Assembly (NCBI RefSeq): GCF_016863435.1
Contig: NZ_BOOW01000013.1
Span: 1-64,000, forward strand
Direction: 5' to 3'
DNA from: Sinosporangium siamense
Lineage (GTDB): Bacteria; Actinomycetota; Actinomycetes; Streptosporangiales; Streptosporangiaceae
DNA: 64,000 bases
Part shown: positions 51,654 to 60,369 of the stretch, in pieces
Position numbering within the stretch: position 1 is the first letter of the stretch
Layout: the number at the start of each line of letters is the position of its first letter
The notes under the pieces: generated by a model
What the model saw: the letters and a program-made list of their open reading frames with translations, nothing else
Told to the model about the DNA's origin: nothing
The model's database searches: none
Made by a program: the position numbers and the translations under genes

Positions 51654-52730
51654 TCAGTAAGCCCGGTGATACGGGTCCGGGCGCCGCACCTCCGCGCCGA
51701 GGGCGCGGGCGGCCTCGTGGGGCCAGTAGGGGTTGCGGAGGAGTTCGCGGCCGAGCAGCACGGCGTCGGCGTGGCCGGAGGCGATGACGTCCTCGGCCTG
51801 GTGCGGGTCGGTGATCTCGCCGACGGCGCTGGTGGGGAGGTCGGTCTCGGCGCGCACGCGGGCGGCGAAGGGCACCTGGTAGCCGGGGCCGTTGGGGATC
51901 TTCACATCGGCCACGTTGCCGCCGGTGGAGACGTCGAGGAGGTCGACGCCGTGGGCGAGGAGCTCCTTGGCGAGGCGCACGGTTTCCTCAAGTGTCCAGC
52001 CTTCGCCTTCGGGCAGCCAGTCGGTGGCGGAGACGCGGAAGAAGACCGGCAGGTGGTCGGGCCAGACGGCGCGCACCGCCTCGACGACCTCCAGTGCGAA
52101 ACGGATGCGGTTCGCGAACGTCCCGCCATAGGCGTCGGTGCGCCGGTTGCTGTGCGGGGAGAGGAACTGGTGGATGAGATAACCGTGGGCGCCGTGCACC
52201 TCCGCGACCTGGAAGCCGGCCCGGACGGCCCGTACGGCGGCCTGGGCGAAGTCGGCGACGACGCCGTCGATGTCGTCACGGGAGAGTTCGGCCGGCGTCG
52301 GGTGAGCGGAGTCGAAGGCGATGGGGCTGGGGGCGACCGTCGTCCAGCCGCCTTCGGCGGCTGGGAGGGGGGCGCCTCCGCGCCACGTCTTGTCGGTGGC
52401 GGCCTTGCGGCCGGCGTGGGCGAGTTGTACTCCGGGCACAGTGCCTTGCTGGGACAGGAACTCGTTGATCCTGGCAAATGCCGCCTCTTGTCGGTCGTTC
52501 CACAATCCAAGGTCGAAGGGGGAAATGCGGCCTTCGGGGGAGACTGCGGTCGCCTCGGTCAGGATCAAACCGGCACCGCCGACGGCCCGGGTGGCGAGGT
52601 GGTTGTAGTGCCATTCGAGAGGTACCCCGGCCTCCGGGCCATCGGAGATGGCCGCATATTGGCACATGGGTGCCATCCAGACCCGGTTGGCGATCGTCAG
52701 TGATCGCAGGGTGAGGGGGGAAAAGAGCAT
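51654..52730 (-). CDS. Old Yellow Enzyme family NADH:flavin oxidoreductase (YqjM-like)
   Basis: A 358-residue FMN ene-reductase that reduces activated C=C bonds using NAD(P)H. The class marker A-P-M-C-Q-Y (residues 20-25; redox-tuning Cys) and H-A-G-R-K are those of YqjM/XenA-type OYEs. The active-site His pair lies in E-V-H-G-A-H-G-Y-L-I-H-Q-F-L-S-P. The FMN-phosphate region is at the C-terminus (V-I-A-S-G-H-A-D-A-V-L-L-G-R-E-L). It is divergent from an ArsR-type regulator gene 90 bp away with shared operators, so expression is probably induced by an electrophile or metabolite. Confidence 0.93.
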   Translation of the reverse strand: MLFSPLTLRSLTIANRVWMAPMCQYAAISDGPEAGVPLEWHYNHLATRAVGGAGLILTEATAVSPEGRISPFDLGLWNDRQEAAFARINEFLSQQGTVPGVQLAHAGRKAATDKTWRGGAPLPAAEGGWTTVAPSPIAFDSAHPTPAELSRDDIDGVVADFAQAAVRAVRAGFQVAEVHGAHGYLIHQFLSPHSNRRTDAYGGTFANRIRFALEVVEAVRAVWPDHLPVFFRVSATDWLPEGEGWTLEETVRLAKELLAHGVDLLDVSTGGNVADVKIPNGPGYQVPFAARVRAETDLPTSAVGEITDPHQAEDVIASGHADAVLLGRELLRNPYWPHEAARALGAEVRRPDPYHRAY

Positions 52731-52759
52731 GACGTCCTCCTAGGCTTGTTCGATGGATA

Positions 52760-52800
52760 TCGTAGTACGACAATCATCGAAATACGAAACTCGTCGTATT
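52760..52800. promoter_or_regulatory. operator region between OYE and ArsR-type genes
   Basis: The gap holds TCGTAGTACGA (52760-52770, palindrome) and the inverted repeat AATACGA-N6-TCGTATT (52781-52800). Both share the half-site TACGA/TCGTA and lie 21-61 bp before the regulator start. They are the likely binding sites of the ArsR-type protein, controlling both divergent genes. Confidence 0.65.
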
Positions 52801-52820
52801 ATGGGTGGACAGGAGGTGCG

Positions 52821-53135
52821 GTGAGAGTTCTGGATCATCCAGAGGTCGGCGAGATCCGGCTCGAGTCCGTGCTGCATGCCCTGGCCGATCCCATACGCCT
52901 GCAGATCGTGCGCTTCCTCGCGCAGGCCGCCCGTGGTGTGTCCTGCTCGGAGATCGAGCTTGAGGTCAGCAAGTCCACCGGGACCCACCACTATCGCGTC
53001 CTCCGCGAGGCCGGTGTCATCAGCCAGGTCTATCGCGGCACCGCGAAGTTCAACGCCCTCCGGCGCGACGACCTGGACACGCTCTTCCCCGGCCTGCTCG
53101 ACAGCGTCGTGTCCGCGATCGCCGCCAGGCGGTAG
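52821..53135 (+). CDS. ArsR-family winged-helix regulator
   Basis: A 104-residue repressor-like protein with the ArsR winged helix: L-H-A-L-A-D-P-I-R-L-Q-I-V-R-F-L, the recognition region S-K-S-T-G-T-H-H-Y-R-V-L-R-E-A-G-V-I, and a wing V-Y-R-G-T-A-K-F-N-A-L-R. There is no obvious metal-binding Cys pair (single Cys in V-S-C-S-E-I), so it probably senses a small organic molecule or redox state. The GTG follows AGGAGG. Its control of the divergent OYE is inferred from position and shared dyads. Confidence 0.88.
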   Translation: MRVLDHPEVGEIRLESVLHALADPIRLQIVRFLAQAARGVSCSEIELEVSKSTGTHHYRVLREAGVISQVYRGTAKFNALRRDDLDTLFPGLLDSVVSAIAARR

Positions 53136-53272
53136 AGGAGCCGGCAGACAACGAACCGGCTCCCTTCGGTGTCCGGTGGTTACCCGGCATGTCGGCCAAG
53201 CATCACAGACATGGCGACGTGTCCGAAAAATCTTGATGCGACCGTAGAACGGCTTGCTGCACACTTGGCTGG

Positions 53273-54721
53273 GTGTTGCTGACGATCTCCACAACCCACA
53301 CACCGGCCACGGACCTGGGTTTCCTTCTGCATAAGCACCCCGACAGGGTGCAGGAGTTCGCCCAGTCGTACGGCACCGCCAGGCTCTTCTACCCCGAGGC
53401 GTCGCCCGACCGGTGCACAGTCGCGCTGATGCTCGACGTCGACCCGGTAAGACTGGTCCGCTCCCGAGGGAAGTCCTCCCCCGACTTCGCCCTCTCCCAA
53501 TTCGTCAACGACCGCCCTTATGCCGCGTCCTCCCTCCTTGCGGTGGCGATGGCGGATGTGTTCCGCACCGCGCGGGCGGGTCGTTGTACGGCGAGGCCAG
53601 AGCTGGCCGCGAACGGCATCCCGCTGGAGATCGTGCTGCCTGCCCTGCCATGCCGCGGTGGGCCTGAGCTCGCGCACCGGTTCTTCGAGCCGTTGGGCTG
53701 GGACACCGAGGCGACAGCCGTACCCCTCGACGAGGGTTTTCCCGAGTGGGGCGAGTCCCGTTATGTGCGGCTGCGGCTGCGTGGGGAAATGCGGCTGGCC
53801 GATGCGATCAACCACCTTTATGTGCTGCTGCCCGTCCTGGATGACGCCAAGCATTATTGGGTCGCGCCCGACGAGGTGGACAAACTCATCAAGGCGGGCG
53901 GCTCATGGCTGGCCGCGCATCCCGAGCGGGCCTTGATCACGCGGCGCTACCTGGACAGGCGCTGGACGCTGACCCGCGCCGCGCTGTCCAGGCTGGCCGA
54001 GCTCGGGGACGACGTCGAGGAGGAGCTGGAAGCCGTTCCCGAGGCGGAGGTCGAGGAACTGGCCGCCGCGGCGGAGAACACGGAGCCGCAAAACTCCGAG
54101 GAGGAGCCGGTCCGGGTTCCGCTGGCGAAGTTGAGGCGGAACGCCGTACTCGCCACCCTGGAAAATTTGGGGGCCCGCACCGTGATCGACCTCGGCTGCG
54201 GATCGGGCCGGCTGCTGGGCGAACTGCTCGCCAAGCCGGTGTTCACGAAGGTCGCCGGCTCCGACGTGTCCGCGCACGCGCTGACGCTCGCCGCGCGCCG
54301 GCTGAGGCTTGATCGGATGCCGGACGCGAAACGTGCGAGGCTGGAGATATTCCAAAGCTCTCTGACCTACACCGATCCGCGTTTCGCGGGATATGACGCG
54401 GCGGTGCTGGTGGAGGTGATCGAGCACGTCGATCCGCCCCGCCTGGCCGCCGTGGAGCGCGTGGTGTTCGGTACGGCGAAGCCCCGCCACGTGATCGTGA
54501 CCACGCCGAACGTGGAGCACAACGTCCGCTACGAGAACCTGACCGGGCTCCGCCACCCCGACCACAGGTTCGAGTGGACCAGGGCGGAGTTCGCCGCCTG
54601 GTGTGCGGGTGTGTGTGAGCGGTACGGCTACCGCGTGGCTTTCGAACCGGTGGGCGAGGACGACCCCGAGGTCGGCCCGCCGACGCAGATGGGGGTGTTC
54701 ACCGTTGATGGAGACGACTGA
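53273..54721 (+). CDS. hen1: 3'-terminal RNA ribose 2'-O-methyltransferase Hen1
   Basis: A 482-residue enzyme of the bacterial Hen1-Pnkp RNA-repair pair. It methylates the 2'-OH at the 3' end of cleaved RNA so that the repaired junction resists renewed cleavage by a ribotoxin. The N-terminal domain (1-240), which stimulates Pnkp ligation, begins V-L-L-T-I-S-T-T-H. An acidic linker follows (E-A-E-V-E-E-L-A-A-A). The methyltransferase domain (about 290-475) has V-I-D-L-G-C-G-S-G-R-L-L and the Mn-binding E-V-I-E-H-V-D. GTG start. It overlaps pnkp by 14 bp. Confidence 0.95.
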   Translation: MLLTISTTHTPATDLGFLLHKHPDRVQEFAQSYGTARLFYPEASPDRCTVALMLDVDPVRLVRSRGKSSPDFALSQFVNDRPYAASSLLAVAMADVFRTARAGRCTARPELAANGIPLEIVLPALPCRGGPELAHRFFEPLGWDTEATAVPLDEGFPEWGESRYVRLRLRGEMRLADAINHLYVLLPVLDDAKHYWVAPDEVDKLIKAGGSWLAAHPERALITRRYLDRRWTLTRAALSRLAELGDDVEEELEAVPEAEVEELAAAAENTEPQNSEEEPVRVPLAKLRRNAVLATLENLGARTVIDLGCGSGRLLGELLAKPVFTKVAGSDVSAHALTLAARRLRLDRMPDAKRARLEIFQSSLTYTDPRFAGYDAAVLVEVIEHVDPPRLAAVERVVFGTAKPRHVIVTTPNVEHNVRYENLTGLRHPDHRFEWTRAEFAAWCAGVCERYGYRVAFEPVGEDDPEVGPPTQMGVFTVDGDD

Positions 54722-57332
54722 AGGACCGGACGAGACGGAGAGTAAGGCCAAGACCGAGGCAGAGGTCGAGGTCGAGGCCACGACCGAGGCCGAGGTGGAA
54801 ACCAAGACCAAGACCGAAGCCAAGGTCAAGACCGTCAGTGTGCCCGCCATGTCGCTGGTCCTGCTGGTCGGGGTGTCGGGCAGCGGCAAGTCCACCCTGG
54901 CGCGCAAGCTGTTCGCCCCCACCCAGGTGATCTCGTCGGACTTCTGCCGCGGCCTGGTGTCCGACGACGAGAACGACCAGAGCGCTACCCCCGACGCCTT
55001 CGACGTGCTCCGCTACATCGTGAGCACACGCCTGCGCCGCGGCCTGCTGACCGTGGTCGACGCGACGAACGTGCAATATGAGGCCCGCAAGGAGCTCGTG
55101 AGCCTGGCCAAGAGCCACGACGTGCTGGTGGACGCGATCGTGCTCGACGTGCCGGAGCAGGTCGCGATCGAGCGCAACGAGCTCCGCCCGGACCGCGACT
55201 TCGGCAAGCAGGTGATCTTCCGCCAGGCCAAGGACCTGCGCCGGTCGATGCGGAGGATCGACCGGGAGGGTTTCCGCCGCGTGCACGTGCTGCGCGGCGC
55301 GGACGAGGTCGAGGCCGCCGAGCTGGTGCTCGAGCGGGCGTGGAACGACCGGCGCGAGCTGACCGGGCCGTTCGACATCGTGGGTGACGTGCACGGGTGC
55401 CGCGCCGAGCTGGAGGAGCTGCTGTGTTCCCTCGGCTGGGAGCTTGAGCGGGACTCGCGCGGCCGGGCGGTCGGGGCCAGGCATCCGCTGGGCCGTACGG
55501 CGCTGTTCGTGGGCGATCTCGTCGACCGGGGGCCGGACACGCCGGGTGTGTTGCGGCTGGTCATGGGCATGGTCGCGGCCGGGACGGCGCTCTGTGTGGC
55601 GGGCAACCACGAGCAGAAGCTGGTGCGTGCCCTCAAGGGGCGCAAGGTGCGTGTCGCGCACGGGTTGGCGGAGTCGCTGGAGCAGCTCGCCGCCGAGGAG
55701 CCGGAGTTCGGCGCGGCGGCCGAGGCGTTCATGGACGGCCTGGTCAGCCACTACAGGCTCGACGGCGGGAAGCTCGTCATCGCGCACGCCGGGTTGAAGG
55801 AGGCCTACCATGGCCGGGCCTCGGGCCGGGTGCGCGCGTTCGCGTTGTACGGCGACACCACGGGCGAGACCGACGAATACGGTTTGCCGGTGCGTTACCC
55901 GTGGGCCGACGAATACCGGGGCCGGGCGATGGTCGTCTACGGACACACGCCGACCCCGGAGCCCGAGTGGGTCAACAACACGATCTGCCTCGACACCGGC
56001 TGTGTCTTCGGCGGCAAGCTGACGGCGCTGCGTTACCCGGAGCGTGAGCTCGTCTCGGTGCCGGCCGCGCAGGTCTGGTACGAACCGGCCAAGCCGCTGG
56101 CCGCCGCCAAGCCGCGCCGGCGCGACCCCGCGGTGCTCGACATCGGCGACGTCGCGGGCACCCGCTGGCTGGAGACCAGGCACGGCGGCCGGGTGAAGAT
56201 CATGGAGGAGAACGCCGCCGCCGCGCTGGAGGTGATGAGCAGGTTCGCGGTCGATCCGCGCTGGCTCGTCTACCTGCCGCCGACGATGGCCCCGCCGCAG
56301 ACCTCGAACCGGGAGGGCTACCTGGAGCACCCCGACGAGGCGTTCGGGGAGTTCCTCGCGGCGGGCGTCACCGAGGTCGTGTGCGAGGAGAAGCACATGG
56401 GTTCGCGGGCGGTAGCCGTACTCGCCCGCACTCCCGAGGTGGCGGCGGCGCGCTTCGGGGTGGACGACGGGTCGGCCGGGGTCGTCTACACGCGGACGGG
56501 CCGCCCGTTCTTCGCCGACAACGGCGAACTCGTCGATCGGCTGCGGATCGACCTGGCGCCGCTGTTCGAAGAGCTCGGCTCGGACTGGATGGTCCTCGAC
56601 TGCGAGTTGCTGCCGTGGTCGGCGAAGGCCGAGGGGCTGATCCGCTCGCAATACGCCTCGGTGGGGGCGGCGGCGCGGGCGGCCCTGCCGGAGGTGCTGA
56701 ACGTGCTGGAGGCGGCGGCGGGCCGCGGGCTGCCCGTGCAGGAGTTCGCCGGCGCCGCACGCCGGCGGCTGGACAACGCGGTGCGGTTCCGCGACGCCTA
56801 CGCGCGCTACTGCTGGCCGGTCGAGGGGCTGTCCGGGGTGAGGCTCGCGCCGTTCCAGATCCTCGCGTGTGAGGGGCGGGCCCCGGCGATCACCGAGCCG
56901 CACTCGTGGCACCTGGACCTGCTGTCCCGGGTGCGGTCGGAGCTGATCGCGCCGACGCGGCACCTGGTGGTGTCGCCGGCGTCGGAGGAGTCGCGGGCGG
57001 CGGCGGTCGAGTGGTGGACGGAGCTCACCGAGTCGGGCGGGGAGGGCATGGTCGTCAAACCGATGTCCTACACGCCGGGCCGGGTGCAGCCCGGGGTGAA
57101 GGTGCGCGGGCGCGAATACCTGCGCATCATCTACGGCCCGGATTACACCGAGTCCCTCGACACGCTGCGTGTGCGGTTCCTCGGCCGGAAGCGGTCGCTG
57201 GCGCTGCGCGAATACGCGCTCGGGCTGGAGGCGCTGTCCAGGCTCGCCGAGGGCGAGCCGCTGTGGCGGGTGCACGAGCCGGTCTTCGGCGTGCTCGCCC
57301 TGGAGTCGGAGCCGGTGGACCCGCGCCTCTAG
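54708..57332 (+). CDS. pnkp: polynucleotide kinase-phosphatase-ligase Pnkp
   Basis: An 874-residue three-domain RNA-repair enzyme. The 5'-kinase has Walker A G-V-S-G-S-G-K-S-T (about 56-64). The 2',3'-phosphatase is a calcineurin-type metallo-domain with G-D-V-H-G-C (about 226), G-D-L-V-D-R-G (about 269) and G-N-H-E (about 299). The ligase/adenylyltransferase has the nucleotidyl Lys in E-E-K-H-M-G-S-R (about 561). The ATG 54708 lies inside the end of hen1, so both are co-translated. The first ~46 residues are an unusual low-complexity E/K/T/V tail before the kinase, which in relatives starts near M-S-L-V-L-L-V-G; a start at that Met is an alternative. Confidence 0.95.
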   Translation: METTEGPDETESKAKTEAEVEVEATTEAEVETKTKTEAKVKTVSVPAMSLVLLVGVSGSGKSTLARKLFAPTQVISSDFCRGLVSDDENDQSATPDAFDVLRYIVSTRLRRGLLTVVDATNVQYEARKELVSLAKSHDVLVDAIVLDVPEQVAIERNELRPDRDFGKQVIFRQAKDLRRSMRRIDREGFRRVHVLRGADEVEAAELVLERAWNDRRELTGPFDIVGDVHGCRAELEELLCSLGWELERDSRGRAVGARHPLGRTALFVGDLVDRGPDTPGVLRLVMGMVAAGTALCVAGNHEQKLVRALKGRKVRVAHGLAESLEQLAAEEPEFGAAAEAFMDGLVSHYRLDGGKLVIAHAGLKEAYHGRASGRVRAFALYGDTTGETDEYGLPVRYPWADEYRGRAMVVYGHTPTPEPEWVNNTICLDTGCVFGGKLTALRYPERELVSVPAAQVWYEPAKPLAAAKPRRRDPAVLDIGDVAGTRWLETRHGGRVKIMEENAAAALEVMSRFAVDPRWLVYLPPTMAPPQTSNREGYLEHPDEAFGEFLAAGVTEVVCEEKHMGSRAVAVLARTPEVAAARFGVDDGSAGVVYTRTGRPFFADNGELVDRLRIDLAPLFEELGSDWMVLDCELLPWSAKAEGLIRSQYASVGAAARAALPEVLNVLEAAAGRGLPVQEFAGAARRRLDNAVRFRDAYARYCWPVEGLSGVRLAPFQILACEGRAPAITEPHSWHLDLLSRVRSELIAPTRHLVVSPASEESRAAAVEWWTELTESGGEGMVVKPMSYTPGRVQPGVKVRGREYLRIIYGPDYTESLDTLRVRFLGRKRSLALREYALGLEALSRLAEGEPLWRVHEPVFGVLALESEPVDPRL

Positions 57333-57500
57333 CACCCGCATCTCAAAAACAGCGAGTGTACGGCGGGAGCTGCGCCCTTGGACCCGGTCCGGGGGCGCCG
57401 GTTCGCTTGGTGGGTGACCTGCGGGAAGGTCGAGGGAAGGATTGTCGGAGCTCACCCGGGTAGATAGAGCCCACCTGTCTCGCGAGGGAGAGAACCACCC

Positions 57501-58910
57501 ATGGAGGGATCCCCAGCCGCAAAAGGGCATCAAGAGCACCTCAGCCATGTCGTCTTCATCACCGCCGCGGCCGCGATCGGCGGCTTCCTCTTCGGCTACG
57601 ACTCCGCGGTGATCAACGGTGCCGTCACGGGCATCGAAAGGCACTTCCAGGTCGGCCCCGTGCAGATCGGCGCGGTCGTCGCCGCGGCCCTGCTGGGCTC
57701 GGCGGCTGGCGCGTGGTTTGCGGGCTCACTGGCCGACCGGTGGGGCCGGATCCGCACCATGCAGACGGCTGCCGTGCTGTTCGCGGTCAGCTCCATCGGG
57801 CAGGCTCTGCCGTTCGCCCTGTGGGATCTGACCGTCTGGCGTGTGCTCGCGGGCGTCGCGATCGGCATGGCCTCGGTCATCGGCCCTGCCTACATCGCCG
57901 AGGTCGCCCCGCCGGCCTACCGGGGGCGGCTCGGGTCGTTTCAGCAGCTCGCGATCGTGCTCGGCATCGCGGTGTCGCAATTGGTGAACTACGTGTTCGC
58001 GCGGCTCGCCGGGGGCGACGTCAACCACGAGATCCTGGGGTTGCAGGCGTGGCAGTGGATGCTCGGCGCCTGCCTGGTCCCTGCGGTGCTATACCTGATC
58101 TTCGCGTCGGTCATCCCCGAGTCGCCGCGCTTCCTGGTCGCCGTGGGCCGGCGGGAGAAGGCCAAGAAGGTGCTCGCCGAGGTCGAGGGCGACTCGGCTG
58201 ACCTAGACGCCCGGATCGGCGAGATCGAGGTCGTGCTCAAGAGCGAACACCGCCCGCGCCTGCGCGACCTGCGCGGCCCCTCCTTCGGGTTGCTGAGCAT
58301 CGTCTGGATCGGCATTGCGTTGTCGGTGTTCCAGCAGTTCGTCGGCATCAACGTGATTTTCTACTACTCGGCCTCGTTGTGGCAGTCGGTCGGCATCAAC
58401 CAGAGCGACTCCCTGCTGATCAGCTTCTCCACCTCCATCATCAACATCGTCGGCACCTTCATCGCCATCGCGCTGGTCGACCGGGTGGGACGCAAACCGC
58501 TGCTGCTCGTCGGCTCGGCGGGCATGGCCGTGTCTCTCGCGACCGCCGCCTGGGCCTTCAGCGCGGGTGTCTCCGACGGCGACGCGGTCACCCTGCCCGC
58601 CCTCGAAGGCGTGGTCGCGCTGGTCGCGGCCCACGTCTTCGTGTTCTTCTTCGCCCTGTCGTGGGGTGTCGTGGTGTGGGTGCTGCTGGGGGAGATGTTC
58701 CCGAACCGCATCCGCGCCGCCGCCCTGTCGGTCGCGGCGGCGGCCCAGTGGATCGCCAACTGGCTGATCACCGTGTCGTTCCCGAGCCTGTCGGCCTGGA
58801 ACCTGTCCGGGGCCTACGTGGGGTATTCGGGGATGGCGGTGTTGTCCTTCCTGTTCGTGTGGTTCTTCCTCCGTGAGACGAAGGGCAAGAAGCTGGAGGA
58901 GATGGGCTGA
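57501..58910 (+). CDS. MFS sugar porter
   Basis: A 469-residue proton-linked sugar transporter of the sugar-porter family with 12 helices. Signature blocks: G-G-F-L-F-G-Y-D-S-A-V-I-N-G at helix 1, D-R-W-G-R-I-R, P-E-S-P-R-F-L before the central loop, Q-Q-F-V-G-I-N at helix 7 (hexose binding), D-R-V-G-R-K-P and a final E-T-K-G-K-K-L-E-E-M. These resemble GlcP/XylE-type glucose or xylose transporters. The preceding 168 bp contain a GCGCCC/GGGCGC hairpin near 57372-57398 that may end pnkp transcription. Confidence 0.93.
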   Translation: MEGSPAAKGHQEHLSHVVFITAAAAIGGFLFGYDSAVINGAVTGIERHFQVGPVQIGAVVAAALLGSAAGAWFAGSLADRWGRIRTMQTAAVLFAVSSIGQALPFALWDLTVWRVLAGVAIGMASVIGPAYIAEVAPPAYRGRLGSFQQLAIVLGIAVSQLVNYVFARLAGGDVNHEILGLQAWQWMLGACLVPAVLYLIFASVIPESPRFLVAVGRREKAKKVLAEVEGDSADLDARIGEIEVVLKSEHRPRLRDLRGPSFGLLSIVWIGIALSVFQQFVGINVIFYYSASLWQSVGINQSDSLLISFSTSIINIVGTFIAIALVDRVGRKPLLLVGSAGMAVSLATAAWAFSAGVSDGDAVTLPALEGVVALVAAHVFVFFFALSWGVVVWVLLGEMFPNRIRAAALSVAAAAQWIANWLITVSFPSLSAWNLSGAYVGYSGMAVLSFLFVWFFLRETKGKKLEEMG

Positions 58911-58968
58911 ACGGGCAGGTCCGCTCAGCCCGCAGACAGCGTCGCGTTCGAGGAAGCCGCAGGAAGCC

Positions 58969-60369
58969 TCAGGGCAGGGGAGGATCGGCGGCTCGCGCGC
59001 GGCGGGGTTTCCAGCGTTCGCGGTGATCACGCGCGAGGCCGGCCGCCGTGCGGGCGGCCTCGGGCGGCACCGGGTCGTCCAGCCACGACTCCAGCACTTC
59101 CCGCATGCCCGCCGCGAGGCGTTCGCCCGGGGGCAGCAGCCGCCCCGCGAGCAGCCGGGAGACCGCCAGCGCGCCGTCACGCCACCTCACGTACTCGACG
59201 TGGGCGTGCACCCGGGCCGCCGCATTCCGTTCCACATGCCGCTGCACCCGCCAGAACCGTGCGATCCCCAAATGCGCGTATGCCCCGTGCAGCAGCCCGT
59301 CGACCGGCCGCGGATCCGACCGCCACGGCGCGTAGAACCGCTCGCCGGTGTCGGGCGGCGCCAGCTCGAACAGGTCCATCAGCGCGTTCAGCTTCGAATG
59401 CTGCACCTCGTGGACCAGCGTCACCGCCGTGCCGGGCGCGTCGACCGGCACCGACAGGGCTATCGAGCCGAAGGCGTGCCGTGACGAGGCGCTGACCTGG
59501 ATGCCCGCAGGCCCGGCGACCGGGGTGAGCACCCCCGTGACCGCCAGGCACTCCTCGGCCGAGCCGGGGTGGTGCCGCCGCAGCAGCTCCACGGCCTCGG
59601 CGATCGTCTTCCACCAGTGGCCGGTCTCCCGCGCCGCCAGCCGGGGCCGCAGCCGCACTCCGGGCGGGAAGCGGTCGGGGTCGACGTCGTCGAGCACCAG
59701 GGTGGCCGCGCCGGCTCGGCGCCGGCTCAGCCCGAGCCAGCCCTCGCCGTTCACGCGCACGGTGCGGTGCCCGCCCACCAGGCGTGTGCCGTACGGACCG
59801 ACCCGCACGGCCGCGTGCCGCCCGCCGACATGGGCCGCGCCGAGGCTGGGCAGGGCCGCGAGACCGCTCCGCACGGGCACCTCCCCGGTGAAGCGCTCCC
59901 CGAGGCGTGCGGCGCAGGCCGCCACAAGGCCGGCGAGCCGGGCGAGTGCGGCCGATTCCCCGCGTGTGGTGAGTGCGCTCAGCGTCCGCCACGCCCACAC
60001 GCCGACGGCGGGGTAGGCGAGCACGTCGTCCACCACGCCGGGTGACCGCCGGTGGGCTCGCGCCAGCTCCGCGTAGAGGTCGCGTGTGGTGCCGTCGCCG
60101 GCTTCCTCCACGATCGCCCGCAGCAGCAGCATCCGCTTGCTCCGCTGCGCCCGCGCCAGCACCCCGAGCGCCTCCACGCCGCCTCCACCCCGCGCCAACG
60201 CGTCGAACGCGGCCACGGTGAGGCGGTGCGCGGGCAGCACCCCTGCCCCGCCCTGCGCCCTCCCCGGCGGGGGCGCCGGCCGGAGGGCCTCGCTCAGGGC
60301 CGGCACTGTGGACCCGCCCGTGCCCGCTCCGAGGAGCGGCACGGGTGAGCCCGGCCGCGCTGCGTTCAC
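58969..60369 (-). CDS. HExxH-motif peptide-modifying protein of the FxS RiPP locus
   Basis: A 466-residue protein of the 'HEXXH motif domain' family found beside radical-SAM RiPP genes; related members are described as alpha-ketoglutarate-dependent peptide beta-hydroxylases. The motif V-H-E-V-Q-H-S lies at 319-325 (His 320, Glu 321, His 324), followed by a D-L-F-E-L-A region and later H-V-E-R-N, H-A-H-V-E-Y. The GTG at 60369 overlaps the fxsB stop as GTGA, so it is translationally coupled to the maturase; the longer reading to 60531 lies inside fxsB and is rejected. Probably installs a second modification on the FxsA peptide. Confidence 0.85.
   Translation of the reverse strand: MNAARPGSPVPLLGAGTGGSTVPALSEALRPAPPPGRAQGGAGVLPAHRLTVAAFDALARGGGGVEALGVLARAQRSKRMLLLRAIVEEAGDGTTRDLYAELARAHRRSPGVVDDVLAYPAVGVWAWRTLSALTTRGESAALARLAGLVAACAARLGERFTGEVPVRSGLAALPSLGAAHVGGRHAAVRVGPYGTRLVGGHRTVRVNGEGWLGLSRRRAGAATLVLDDVDPDRFPPGVRLRPRLAARETGHWWKTIAEAVELLRRHHPGSAEECLAVTGVLTPVAGPAGIQVSASSRHAFGSIALSVPVDAPGTAVTLVHEVQHSKLNALMDLFELAPPDTGERFYAPWRSDPRPVDGLLHGAYAHLGIARFWRVQRHVERNAAARVHAHVEYVRWRDGALAVSRLLAGRLLPPGERLAAGMREVLESWLDDPVPPEAARTAAGLARDHRERWKPRRARAADPPLP

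Noticed and set aside
54699-57644. 981-codon open frame antisense to pnkp
   Set aside because: Arg/His/Pro-rich product mirroring third-position GC of a gene with all catalytic motifs on the plus strand.
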